Notes under the pieces: generated by a model
Databases searched by the model: none
Told to the model about the DNA's origin: nothing
The model's input: the letters and a program-made list of their open reading frames with translations, nothing else
Made by a program: the position numbers and the translations under genes
Origin: Gemmatimonadota bacterium
GTDB lineage: Bacteria > JAAXHH01
Assembly: GCA_009838645.1 (NCBI GenBank)
Contig: VXRC01000035.1
Span: forward strand, 1-64,000
Reading direction: 5' to 3'
Length of the DNA: 64,000 nucleotides
Shown here: in pieces, positions 54,677-62,847 of the stretch
Layout of the letters: the number at the start of each line of letters is the position of its first letter
Numbering within the stretch: position 1 is the stretch's first letter

Positions 54677-54871
54677 GTTGTTCCCTACCGATAGACAACA
54701 TCGGGTATGTCATATAAGTAATCAGTTGTTTTTTGGGCATGAGTTCTCGTATGTGGACTCGTTTTCTTTCCAATGCATCAGTAGAAGACTATTTTCATTC
54801 CAAGATCGAAAACATAAGTTTGTATCCACTTCCCTCCCCGCCAAGCTTACGGAATTCACAGGAGCTTTTCC

Positions 54872-55912
54872 ATGCCCGTAGTGCCCTTCGACCAGCTCAA
54901 CAGCCTGAGCCGCGCGGTCTTCGAGGCGACCGGCATCCCGGCTGAAGACGCCCATATCCTCGCCGATCACCTGACGACCAGCAACCTGCTCGGGCACGAT
55001 TCACACGGCGTGTGGTTCATGCCCCGCTACGTCCCGTCCCTGAAGTCGGACTATAAGCCCTGGGAGGACCATATCGTGATGGCGGACCGGCCCGGATTCG
55101 CGCAGATAGACGGGAACGGCGCCAACGGCATCGTGGCGGTGACGAAGGCCCTGGCCCTGGCGGTGGAAAAAGCGCGCAGCGCCACGATCGGCATGATCGC
55201 CCTGCGGAACGTCTCCCACATCGGCCGGCTGGGGGACTTCCCCCCGCGGATCGCCGAACAGGGCATGATCGGCATGGTGGGCCTCAACGGCGGCGGCGAA
55301 TTCGTGGCGCCCTACGGCAGTGCAGACCGGCGCCTGCGACCCGAGCCCATTGCCTTCGCCGTGCCCCGGGAAAAGGGGCCGCCCCTCATGCTGGACATGA
55401 CGCTCAGCGTGGTCGCGGGCGGCAAGGTAGAACAGAAGATCGAGCGCGGCGAGCCCATGCCGGACGGGTGGCTGATCGACCAGCAGGGCCGCTACGTGAA
55501 CGACGGCAGCCGGTATCACGCCGAGCCGGACCAGGTGGCCGTGCTGCCCCTGGGCGGCCTGCAGTTCGGCCACAAGGGACACGGCCTGGCCATGATGATC
55601 GAGATGATTATCGGTCCCCTGTCGAACGCAGGTTGCACGGGCGGCAAGGGCGGCGGCGGGATCCTGATCGCCGCATTGGATATCGAAGCCTTCATGGACC
55701 CGGCCGATTACAAGGCGGAAATCGAAGCCCACGTGGCCTACGTGGGTTCGGCGAAACCCCTACCGGGATTCGAGAAGGTTTACGCCCCCGGCGAGATCGA
55801 GGAGGACGTCCGGCAGCAGCGGCTTGCCGAGGGCATCTACATCCCGGACAAGACCTGGAACACGATCTCGGAAACCGCGGCCGAGCTTGGCGTGGAAATG
55901 CCGACTGTATAG
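54872..55912 (+). CDS. Malate/L-lactate dehydrogenase family (Ldh2) oxidoreductase
   Basis: A 346-residue NAD(P)-dependent oxidoreductase of the Ldh2/malate-dehydrogenase family. Motifs are HLTTSNLLGHDSHGVWFMPR (with the conserved DSHG), GMIALRNVSHIGRLGDFPPR, PIAFAVPREKGPPLMLDMTL and GGLQFGHKGHGLAMMIEMI. It would oxidise a 2-hydroxy acid to a 2-oxo acid, with unknown exact substrate. AGGAGC precedes the ATG. A Gfo/Idh-type oxidoreductase follows 41 nt later, so the two probably act on the same class of sugar acid. Confidence 0.92.
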   Translation: MPVVPFDQLNSLSRAVFEATGIPAEDAHILADHLTTSNLLGHDSHGVWFMPRYVPSLKSDYKPWEDHIVMADRPGFAQIDGNGANGIVAVTKALALAVEKARSATIGMIALRNVSHIGRLGDFPPRIAEQGMIGMVGLNGGGEFVAPYGSADRRLRPEPIAFAVPREKGPPLMLDMTLSVVAGGKVEQKIERGEPMPDGWLIDQQGRYVNDGSRYHAEPDQVAVLPLGGLQFGHKGHGLAMMIEMIIGPLSNAGCTGGKGGGGILIAALDIEAFMDPADYKAEIEAHVAYVGSAKPLPGFEKVYAPGEIEEDVRQQRLAEGIYIPDKTWNTISETAAELGVEMPTV

Positions 55913-55953
55913 CGCGCAATCCGTGCGTCGCACCGCAGAAACAGGAGAACCCT

Positions 55954-56964
55954 ATGCCCGACAGACCGGTACGCGTAGCCGTCTACGGAACCGGCCGGTT
56001 CGCCCAGGCCACCCACCTGCCCAACCTGAGCCGGATCGACGGCGTCGAGATCGCGGCGCTGTGCGATATCAACGAAGACGCGCTGCGCGAAGCGGCTGCC
56101 CAGTTCGGGGTCGCCCGCACCTACACGGACGCCCACGCGATGCTGGAGGCCGAAGACCTCGATGCCCTCTGGTCCATCGTGCCGGCCTTCGCCCGCACCG
56201 ACGTGGAAATCGCCGCGGCCGAACGCGGCATCCAGCTCTTCAGCGAGAAACCCCAGGCCATCGACATGGCTCTGGCGAAGTGGATCGACGCGGCCGTGCG
56301 GAAGGGCGGCGTCATCAGCACGGTGGGCTTCCGGGAACGGTACCGGCCCATCTTCCAGGAAGCCCGGCGGCTGCTCCGGGACAAGCGCGTTGTGCACGTC
56401 CGCTTCCAGCAGATCTCGCATAACCCGAAACCGGCCGCCGCTCCCCCCACCGCATGGTCGCACCAGGTGGAGAAGGGCGGCGTCCGCTTCTTCGACTGGG
56501 GCGTGCACGCCACGGACTACACCCGGTTCATGACGGGGCAGGACGTCCTCAAGGCCCAGGCATTCCTGTACCATCCGGAGGAATACCATACGCCGCTCTC
56601 ATCGTCCTTTCATTATCAATTGTCGGAAGGCGCCACGGCGACGCTGACCTTCATCGAATCCGATCCGACCGGCCCGGGCGAAGAGCCCTATTTCAAGATC
56701 TATTTCGACGGCGGGAGGCTGGGTGTCTTCGGTTATGAACGGATAGAGGTGAATGACGAGGTCGTCTACGAAGCCAATCCCTTCGACCCGTGGTTGGCCC
56801 AGGACCAGGCCTTCGTCGAGGCGGTCCGGTCAGGAGACCCGGGGATTCTTCAAAGCGACTACCACGACGGGCTTAGATCACTCGCGCCGATCCTGGCCGG
56901 ATGGGATTCGGCACGCCGGGAAGGGGACCTCGTGGACGTGGAGCGGTTTATCGAGGAGGCGTGA
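55954..56964 (+). CDS. Gfo/Idh/MocA family oxidoreductase
   Basis: A 336-residue NAD(P)-dependent sugar dehydrogenase-like protein. The Rossmann motif is VRVAVYGTGRFAQATHLPNL, followed by VEIAALCDINEDALREAA, and the conserved EKP is in GIQLFSEKPQAIDMALAKWI. STVGFRERYRP and FFDWGVHATDYTRFMTGQDV follow; the latter contains the His seen in this family. The ATG at 55954 follows AGGAGAA. The gene is part of a small carbohydrate set with Ldh2. The precise substrate is unknown. Confidence 0.93.
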   Translation: MPDRPVRVAVYGTGRFAQATHLPNLSRIDGVEIAALCDINEDALREAAAQFGVARTYTDAHAMLEAEDLDALWSIVPAFARTDVEIAAAERGIQLFSEKPQAIDMALAKWIDAAVRKGGVISTVGFRERYRPIFQEARRLLRDKRVVHVRFQQISHNPKPAAAPPTAWSHQVEKGGVRFFDWGVHATDYTRFMTGQDVLKAQAFLYHPEEYHTPLSSSFHYQLSEGATATLTFIESDPTGPGEEPYFKIYFDGGRLGVFGYERIEVNDEVVYEANPFDPWLAQDQAFVEAVRSGDPGILQSDYHDGLRSLAPILAGWDSARREGDLVDVERFIEEA

Positions 56965-56965
56965 T

Positions 56966-57020
56966 CCAGGCGTGCAATCCAAGCGGTGCATTCCAGGCGG
57001 TGCAATCCAGGCGGTGCAAT
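56966..57020. repeat. 14-bp tandem repeat upstream of the lipoprotein gene
   Basis: Four units of 13-14 bp: CCAGGCGTGCAAT, CCAAGCGGTGCATT, and two identical CCAGGCGGTGCAAT. They start just after the Gfo/Idh stop. Confidence 0.9.
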
Positions 57021-57051
57021 ACATCCAGGGCGCTACATCCGGGAGACGACC

Positions 57052-57510
57052 ATGTACCACAAAAACAAGTGTTGCTACGTTCTGGCTGCCCTGCTGATCG
57101 TTATGGGATGCGGCAGCCCGAAGGAAAATCTCACCCATCTGCTTGTTGCCGGCGAGCGACTCGGCGTCGTGATGGAGAGCGAACGGATCGTTTCACTCAA
57201 TTCGAAGGAGAATGAACCGGTCGTATGGACATTGAACCGGTTCGGCGGGGTGATCGAATCGTGGGATGCGGAGGGTTTGACCGTCGTCGTGGATGACGTC
57301 GACGTGCCGGAAGGCCTGCTCGATACATTTTCATCCGATCGCAACCGGCTCGTGGTCGAAATCACGCAGGCTGGAGGCAGGGACGGAAACCTCGGCGTAT
57401 CCTTCGAGCCCATCGGCGATTCGGGTTCCGGTGTAGTCGTCCGGATATCCGATGATCTGGTGGAAGAGGGCTTGAGGCAGACCGAAGATGGACTGGAATT
57501 GAGGATTTAG
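57052..57510 (+). CDS. Small lipoprotein of unknown function
   Basis: A 152-residue protein. It has a signal peptide (KCCYVLAALLIVMGC) with lipobox cysteine and a mature part of mainly beta character: VMESERIVSLNSKENEPVVW, LTVVVDDVDVPEGLLDTFSS and SGVVVRISDDLVEEGL. I recognise no family. GGGAG lies a few bases before the ATG at 57052. It is separated from the Gfo/Idh gene by a 14-bp repeat array. It would be anchored in the inner or outer membrane. Confidence 0.72.
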   Translation: MYHKNKCCYVLAALLIVMGCGSPKENLTHLLVAGERLGVVMESERIVSLNSKENEPVVWTLNRFGGVIESWDAEGLTVVVDDVDVPEGLLDTFSSDRNRLVVEITQAGGRDGNLGVSFEPIGDSGSGVVVRISDDLVEEGLRQTEDGLELRI

Positions 57511-57617
57511 CGGGCGCAGGTATCCGACTGCTGGGTGCATTGTTTGGCCACCGTCCTGTTTGTGATCCAACTGAGAGTAAGGCCGGGTTAGTCCGCGTGA
57601 ATCCGACGTTTACGCGA

Positions 57618-57634
57618 GTACCATAATACGGTAC
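57618..57634. promoter_or_regulatory. Palindrome upstream of the antitoxin gene
   Basis: GTACC-ATAATAC-GGTAC, 5-bp arms around 7 bp, about 57 bp before the antitoxin start. RelB-like antitoxins often bind such sites to repress their operon. This is an inference. Confidence 0.35.
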
Positions 57635-57690
57635 GTTGAAACTGGGATGTATCTTCGCAGTAATAGGTATAACGACAAAGGACAACCAGG

Positions 57691-57918
57691 ATGGCGACTT
57701 CGATACGACTGACACCTGAAGATGAAAAACGGCTTGAATCATTAGTATCCAGAACGGGCGGCACCAAGGATTTCTACTTGCGTGAAATCATCGAGCGTGG
57801 CCTCGAAGACCTGGAAGACTACTTCGTTGCCGCGGACGTACTGAATCGCCTCAGAAGTGGGACGGACAAAACCTATACTGCTTCCGAAGCGAGAAAAAAA
57901 CTTGCCCTGGACGATTGA
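57691..57918 (+). CDS. RelB-like antitoxin (ribbon-helix-helix)
   Basis: A 75-residue antitoxin of the RelB/DUF6290 type. It has the ribbon-helix-helix start ATSIRLTPEDEKRLESLVSR, with a beta strand before the helix, then KDFYLREIIERGLEDLEDYF, and a C-terminal tail that would wrap the toxin. It overlaps the following (broken) relE frame by 17 nt, the usual arrangement for toxin-antitoxin operons. It should bind DNA and repress its own promoter. The toxin partner is disrupted here, so it may be an orphan. Confidence 0.88.
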   Translation: MATSIRLTPEDEKRLESLVSRTGGTKDFYLREIIERGLEDLEDYFVAADVLNRLRSGTDKTYTASEARKKLALDD

Positions 57919-58156
57919 GTACACAGAAACCGCCCTTAACGATCTACGTTAACTCGACAAGCAGAAGATACAGCGCATCGTCAATTACTTAGACAAACGC
58001 GCTGAAGGCCCTGGTGATCCACGAAACACTGGAAGGGCACTAGTTGGTCCGTTGGGTAAACTGTGGCGATATCGGATCGGAGATTCACGTGTGATCTGCG
58101 ACATACAGACCGGAGCATTGCGCGTTTTGGTCATACGAGTTGGCAGACGTGATTAA
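57902..58156 (+). pseudogene. RelE-like toxin gene with internal stop codon
   Basis: The frame from TTG 57902 encodes WTIEYTETALNDLR, then a TAA at 57950-57952, then LDKQKIQRIVNYLDKRAEGP, PLGKLWRYRIGDSRVICDIQ and LRVLVIRVGRRD in the same frame. The whole reads like RelE, an mRNA interferase cutting at the ribosomal A site. In relatives the stop position is a lysine (LRKLDKQ), so one base change (AAA or AAG to TAA) explains the break. The C-terminal WRYR and RVICDIQ residues are preserved. Length with the stop read through is 84 residues, typical. Functional only if the stop is an error or is suppressed. Confidence 0.88.
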
Positions 58157-58201
58157 ATTTACCGTTGATGACAGTACAACAGGAAGTCAATTGGAGTTTC
58201 C

Positions 58202-58224
58202 TTGGTGAATCTCTATTTCACCAA
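58202..58224. other. Stem-loop between relE remnant and nucleotidyltransferase gene
   Basis: TTGGTGAA and TTCACCAA form an 8-bp stem with a 7-nt loop. It overlaps the 3' end of the minus-strand gene. No T-run follows on either strand, so it may be a weak bidirectional terminator or message stabiliser. Confidence 0.45.
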
Positions 58225-59376
58225 CTCCTCCCAGAATCCCTCTAGTACCTGCCATTTTGACTCCGAGTCTATCCTTTCGTCCATTCCGTCAACCAGTAGG
58301 GGCAATCGCGTTCCCAGTTCTGCCGGCAGGAAGTTAAACGAAGGGATATCGCGATTCATCCACTTGGGTACGCTCAGAAACCGCCCGTTTCGTATGTACA
58401 GCGCGATCAACAAATCGTTCGCGGCCTGGTTGGCCAGGCAGTAGAGATGGATCCGGTCGTCGGCATCCTGTGCCTTTTGCCACTGGTCCCGGAACAGGGG
58501 CAGCCGATGCTGTGCTTCCGCAGTAACTGACCTCACCAGTTCATCGGGCAGGCGCCCGAGTACCGCCTTCCACTCCTTCAGCCGCCCATCCGGATCGACC
58601 AGCGGGTGGCAGTTCTGCAACTCCTCGGCGAGAATCCGCTGCTCGGGCGGCATTGGAAACTCCGCCAGCATATCCTCTACGGTCTGCATGGACCAGTAAC
58701 GGATGTGGATCATTGCCCCGTCAAGCACCACGCTGTCGCATGCCGGCTCTATCAGAGGATCGCGGCGTATTTTCAGCCAGGCAGTGATCAACCGGCGGCG
58801 GTCGGCCTCCCGGGGAATGCCCGGTCCGAAAACGAGCAGGTCGATATCCGACTGGCGGTCGGCATAACCTCTTCCCAGGGATCCACCCAGCGCAACGACG
58901 CTCGCTCCCTCGAGAAGCCTGATCCTTTCCGCTGTTTCGGCGGCAAGGGCGTACAGCTCACCAGGATCCCGGGACTGATCGGGCTTGAAGGACCCATTCT
59001 CGATATCCTGGTCCAATGAATCCTGTTCGCCACCGAATTCGTTCAACAATTTCAGGATATCCCGCATCAGCCGGGACGCGGCCGCCCACACCTTTTCAGG
59101 TACTCGTTCGGTCGCGAGCGTCCAGAGGGCATCGCCGGCGTTTTCCGGTGCTCTGGACAACCCGTTCAGCCGGTTTCGCGCGCCTTCGAGCCGCGACGGA
59201 TAATACATGGTCTCCGGCAGGCCGTTCATCCCGTAGAGCACGGTGGCGGTCTGGTGGATCATCAGGTAGAGGGCGTGGCGGAAACGGACGTGATCGCCGC
59301 GATCTATCAGGTTAGTCGGGGGAAGCCGCAACCACCATCCGAGTTGGTTCGCCGCTTCTTTCAGGTGGGTCGACAT
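58213..59376 (-). CDS. Nucleotidyltransferase with flanking helical domains (DUF4037-like)
   Basis: A 387-residue protein. The polymerase-beta-type motif ASVVALGGSLGRGYADRQSD plus DIDLLVFG (GS-x10-DxD) lies near residues 160-185. A helical domain follows with ANQAANDLLIALYIRNGRFL and SVPKWMNRDIPSFNFL, which resembles the DUF4037-type tail of small nucleotidyltransferases. The N-terminal 110 residues (LYLMIHQTATVLYGMNGLPE) look like a second copy of that helical tail, before the transferase domain. The protein could modify an antibiotic, tRNA or protein; nothing decides this. Its position next to a broken toxin gene may be chance. Confidence 0.72.
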   Translation of the reverse strand: MSTHLKEAANQLGWWLRLPPTNLIDRGDHVRFRHALYLMIHQTATVLYGMNGLPETMYYPSRLEGARNRLNGLSRAPENAGDALWTLATERVPEKVWAAASRLMRDILKLLNEFGGEQDSLDQDIENGSFKPDQSRDPGELYALAAETAERIRLLEGASVVALGGSLGRGYADRQSDIDLLVFGPGIPREADRRRLITAWLKIRRDPLIEPACDSVVLDGAMIHIRYWSMQTVEDMLAEFPMPPEQRILAEELQNCHPLVDPDGRLKEWKAVLGRLPDELVRSVTAEAQHRLPLFRDQWQKAQDADDRIHLYCLANQAANDLLIALYIRNGRFLSVPKWMNRDIPSFNFLPAELGTRLPLLVDGMDERIDSESKWQVLEGFWEELVK

Positions 59377-59462
59377 GAGATGCGTCCAGGCACGTTTGTT
59401 GGGCCAGATATGGACCAGTCAACGGGGAGCGAGTGAAGAGTCGCCGGGGAGCGGGAGAAGTG

Positions 59463-60050
59463 TTACTGTGGCGCGGGAGAAGGCATGATCAGCGTGGGGT
59501 CCTGCTGCATGTCGGGCAGGGCGGGTACCGGTTTCCGCTGGTCTTCGGGGATCAGCGTCCGGGCCACGGCGATTTCGTCGCAATGGGTGAAACGGGCGCA
59601 GTTGGTACAGTCCTTCCAGACCTTGTGCGGCAGGGTATCGCGGTCGACCACCTCGAAACCGTGACGGCCGAAGAAGCTGGTCTCGTAGGTCAGGGCGAAT
59701 ACCCGGGCGACGCCCAGTTCCTCGGCCTCTACGATCAGCTCGTCGACGATGCGCCCGCCGATTCCGCCGCCCTGGCATCCTCTCCGGACGGCCAGCGACC
59801 GCACCTCCGCCAGGTCGTGCCAGATGATGACGAGCGATCCGCACCCGATCACCTGTCCGTCGCGTTCGGCGACGACGAAATACCGGATCTGCTCGAAGAG
59901 GCGGTAAACCGACACCGGGAGGAGGATGTCCTCGTCGATGTAAGGCTGGAGGATCTCCATGATCTCGGGAACGTCCCCGATCACGGCCGGGCGGATGACG
60001 ATGTCGCTACCGTTCGATGCCGGCGACCCGGTTGTGTCCGCTTTATTCAT
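59463..60050 (-). CDS. N-acetyltransferase, ArgA-like (probable N-acetylglutamate synthase)
   Basis: A GNAT-family protein of about 195 residues. Core motifs are VIRPAVIGDVPEIMEILQPY, GCGSLVIIWHDLAEVRSLAV, RRGCQGGGIGGRIVDELIVE (acetyl-CoA binding) and FALTYETSFFGRHGFEVVD. The segment WKDCTNCARFTHCDEIAVAR is typical of the short ArgA-like acetyltransferases that form N-acetylglutamate. It is the gene after argH, 56 nt from its stop, and part of the argC-B-D-H cluster, so it probably feeds the acetylated pathway. The ATG at 60050 is used. A Pro-rich tail ends the protein. Confidence 0.85.
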   Translation of the reverse strand: MNKADTTGSPASNGSDIVIRPAVIGDVPEIMEILQPYIDEDILLPVSVYRLFEQIRYFVVAERDGQVIGCGSLVIIWHDLAEVRSLAVRRGCQGGGIGGRIVDELIVEAEELGVARVFALTYETSFFGRHGFEVVDRDTLPHKVWKDCTNCARFTHCDEIAVARTLIPEDQRKPVPALPDMQQDPTLIMPSPAPQ

Positions 60051-60074
60051 GATCGCTCTGCTCCAATGCATCCT

Positions 60075-60146
60075 GCGCCAGGATCTCGCGGGCCTGTTCC
60101 AGCTGGTTAACCGCGCGCCAGGATCTCTCGGGCCTGTTCCAGTTGG
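60075..60146. repeat. 32-bp imperfect direct repeat at the argH 3' end
   Basis: Copies at 60075-60106 and 60115-60146 match at 30 of 32 positions and begin 40 bp apart. One copy encodes the ArgH tail (QLEQAREILA); the other lies after the argH stop and can encode nearly the same residues in another frame. A duplication of 40 bp is the simplest origin. Confidence 0.9.
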
Positions 60147-61471
60147 CGCAGCACGGCTTCCTTTCCGGTGCCGCCGGGAAGGGCGCGCTTGTCGGCGCTG
60201 TCGTCGAACCTGAGCCCGGCGATCACGGCTTCGTCGAAATGTTCCGAATACTGACGGTACAGCTCGAGCGGCAGGTTGCGCAGGCTGCAGCCTCGGTTCA
60301 TGGCCTCGTCCACGAGCGCGGCCACGATGCCGTGTCCTTCGCGGAACGGCACGCCGCACCGGGTCAGGTAGTCCGCCAGGTCCGTGGAAAGCATGGCGTC
60401 GTCCATGTTTTTTTCAACCCGATCGCCTCTTACCTCCAGCGTCTCCCAGATCGCCGTGAAGACCGTCAGCGCGACGATCACCGTGTCGATGGCGTCGAAA
60501 AGCGGTTCCTTTTCATCCTGCATGTCCTTGTTGTACGTGTGGGGCAGGCCCTTGAGTATGGTGACGAGGGTGACCAGGCTGCCCACGACGCGGCCGGTCT
60601 TGCCCCTCAGCAGTTCGGCGGCGTCCGGGTTCTTCTTCTGCGGCATAATGCTGCTGCCCGTGGCCAGCCGGGGATGCTGCGTGACGTACCCGAATTCCGT
60701 GGACGACCAGATGACCAGGTCCTCGCAGGCCCGGCTGATGCGGATCATCAGTGTCGTGCAGGCGGCGAGGAACTCGACGTTGTAATCGCGGTCGCTCACC
60801 GCGTCGATGCTGTTGGGCGAGATGCCGTCGAAACCCAGTTCATCGGCCAGGAACGCGCGGTCGATCGGGAAGGCGCTGCCCGCCATCGCCCCGGCGCCGA
60901 GGGGCATGACGTTGATCCGCTTCCGGCAGTCCGCCAGACGCTCCCGGTCCCGCTGGAGCCCGAACAAGAGCGAAAGGGCGTAGTGGGCGAACCGGATCGG
61001 CTGCGCCTGCTGCAGGTGGGTATACCCGGGGAAGACGACATCCACCGTGCGTTCGGCCAGCCCCAGCAGCGCTGCCTGGCATTCCCGGATCCGCCCGGAG
61101 ACGTCGTCCACCACCTCGCGGAGATACAGTCGCTCGTCCGTGGCGTTCTGGTCGTTGCGGCTCCGGCCCGTGTGCAGTTTTCCGCCCACGGGACCCACTT
61201 TCTCGATCAGGCGTTTCTCCACGGCCATGTGGATGTCTTCCAGATCCCGGGTCAGCGCATAGGCGCCGCTTTCGATCTCGCCTTCGATCTCGCCCAGTGC
61301 CTTTTCGATTACGCGGCCCTCGTCGGCGGTGAGCACGCCAATGCGCAACAGCCCGCGGGCATAGGCGATGCTACCCCGGATATCCACGCGGAAAAGGCGG
61401 CGGTCCGCGTCGATGGACGCGTGGAAATCATCCATGAGTCGATTGAGTGCTTCGTCCCGGCTTTCGGTCAT
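60107..61471 (-). CDS. argH: Argininosuccinate lyase
   Basis: ArgH cleaves argininosuccinate to arginine and fumarate. It has 454 residues and motifs HTGRSRNDQNATDERLYLRE, GYTHLQQAQPIRFAHYALSL and the signature GSSIMPQKKNPDAAELLRG. The C-terminal end was changed by a 40-bp duplication: QLEQAREILA is followed by RG and a stop, while the second copy would have read on for some 10 residues to a stop overlapping the next gene. The gene follows argD in the arginine cluster. The core is intact, so activity is expected. Confidence 0.97.
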   Translation of the reverse strand: MTESRDEALNRLMDDFHASIDADRRLFRVDIRGSIAYARGLLRIGVLTADEGRVIEKALGEIEGEIESGAYALTRDLEDIHMAVEKRLIEKVGPVGGKLHTGRSRNDQNATDERLYLREVVDDVSGRIRECQAALLGLAERTVDVVFPGYTHLQQAQPIRFAHYALSLLFGLQRDRERLADCRKRINVMPLGAGAMAGSAFPIDRAFLADELGFDGISPNSIDAVSDRDYNVEFLAACTTLMIRISRACEDLVIWSSTEFGYVTQHPRLATGSSIMPQKKNPDAAELLRGKTGRVVGSLVTLVTILKGLPHTYNKDMQDEKEPLFDAIDTVIVALTVFTAIWETLEVRGDRVEKNMDDAMLSTDLADYLTRCGVPFREGHGIVAALVDEAMNRGCSLRNLPLELYRQYSEHFDEAVIAGLRFDDSADKRALPGGTGKEAVLRQLEQAREILARG

Positions 61472-61510
61472 GATGCTCCATTCATGTTAAAACGGTCACT
61501 TTGCGCGTGC

Positions 61511-61554
61511 AGCTGACTGCGGCGCAGGTAGATCATCATCCTGCACGGTCAGCT
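61511..61554. other. Stem-loop in the argD-argH gap
   Basis: AGCTGAC (61511-61517) pairs with GTCAGCT (61548-61554), and GCAGG (61524-61528) pairs with CCTGC (61540-61544). It could stabilise or process the message. No T-run follows. Confidence 0.4.
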
Positions 61555-61569
61555 TACCATGCGGGCTCC

Positions 61570-62763
61570 TCACCGCGCGTCCAGCACAACGCCGATGATC
61601 CCGAGCGCCTCGTCCACGTGCCGCTGATCGATCACCAGGGGCGGCGCACAGCGGAGCACGTTGTCCCCGGCCGTTCCCACGATCAGGCCCTTGTCCCGGC
61701 ACGCGCTTACGAGGTCGCCTACCTTGTCTTCGAATTCCACGCCGATCAACAGGCCCGCGCCCCGGACCTCCTTGATGTCCTTGTGAGTTTCAGCGAGGGC
61801 ATTCAGTCCGGCGGTCAGTTTGCCGCCCATTTCCAGGGCCCGGTCCGCCAGACCCTCGTCGATCATCTTGCTGACGACGGCGTGGGCCACGTGACAGGCC
61901 ACCGGGTTCGCCCCGAAGGTGGAACCGTGCATGCCCGGCTTGAGGACTTCGGCGATGTGGGATTTCATCATGACGGCGCCGATGGGCAGGCCGCCGGCCA
62001 GCGGCTTGGCCAGGGTCATGACGTCCGGTTCGATGCCGTGGTGCTGGTAGGCGAAGAGCTTGCCCGTGCGGCACAGGCCGCACTGGATCTCGTCGAAGAT
62101 CAGGGCGACTTTGCGTTCGTCGCACATCTTGCGCAGATGCCGCAGGAATTCCACGTGCGCCGGGTTCACGCCGCCCTCGCCCTGGACGGGCTCCACCATC
62201 ACGGCCGCGGTCCGTTCCGCCGATATCGCCTCTTCGAGGGGCTCGATCTCGTTCAGGGGCAGGTAGACCATCCCCGGAAGCATGGGCTTGAACCCCTCGT
62301 GGTACTTGGGCTGGGCCGTGGCGCTGACGGCGCCGTAGGTCCGTCCGTGAAAGGCGTTCTCGAAGGTCACGATCTCGTGCTTGGCCTCGCCGCCCGCTTC
62401 GGACGCCCACCGGCGCGTAAACTTCAGGGCCGCTTCGATGGACTCCGATCCGCTGTTGCAGAAGAAGATCCTTGCCGGGAAGGCGTTGTCCACCAGCAGC
62501 TTCGCGAGCCTCACGTGGGGTTCCGTGTGGTACAGGTTGGAGATGTGCATCAACTTCGCGGCCTGCTGCGCCACGGCGCCGATGATCTCCGGCACCCCGT
62601 GGCCCAGGGAGTTCACCGCGATGCCGCCGAGGAAATCGAGATACCGCCTGCCCTCGAGGTCGTAGACGTAAGCGCCGCTGCCCCGGTCGAACACGACGGG
62701 CGGACGCACGTAGGTCGGCGCGATGTACTGTTCCTCCAGGGCGATGATCTCTTCGGTATTCAT
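61570..62763 (-). CDS. argD: Acetylornithine aminotransferase
   Basis: ArgD forms N-acetylornithine, using glutamate and PLP. It has 397 residues and class-III aminotransferase motifs: GGIAVNSLGHGVPEI, FFCNSGSESIEAALKFTRRW, TFENAFHGRTYGAVSATAQP, ALIFDEIQCGLCRTGKLFAY and LAKPLAGGLPIGAVMM (PLP lysine in LAKPLAGG). It is the third gene in argC-argB-argD-argH. It may also use LysN-type substrates, as many do. Identification is firm. Confidence 0.96.
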   Translation of the reverse strand: MNTEEIIALEEQYIAPTYVRPPVVFDRGSGAYVYDLEGRRYLDFLGGIAVNSLGHGVPEIIGAVAQQAAKLMHISNLYHTEPHVRLAKLLVDNAFPARIFFCNSGSESIEAALKFTRRWASEAGGEAKHEIVTFENAFHGRTYGAVSATAQPKYHEGFKPMLPGMVYLPLNEIEPLEEAISAERTAAVMVEPVQGEGGVNPAHVEFLRHLRKMCDERKVALIFDEIQCGLCRTGKLFAYQHHGIEPDVMTLAKPLAGGLPIGAVMMKSHIAEVLKPGMHGSTFGANPVACHVAHAVVSKMIDEGLADRALEMGGKLTAGLNALAETHKDIKEVRGAGLLIGVEFEDKVGDLVSACRDKGLIVGTAGDNVLRCAPPLVIDQRHVDEALGIIGVVLDAR

Positions 62764-62847
62764 GCTTTTTCCTTTCTTCCAGTGGTTGCTGCCGACTGCT
62801 TCACCTCGGCCGGTAGCGACACGGTGCTATCCGTTAGCAAAACGGCG

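Noticed and set aside
57950-57952. Programmed readthrough or recoding of the relE TAA
   Set aside because: No recoding signal is visible, and a single substitution from lysine is a simpler explanation.
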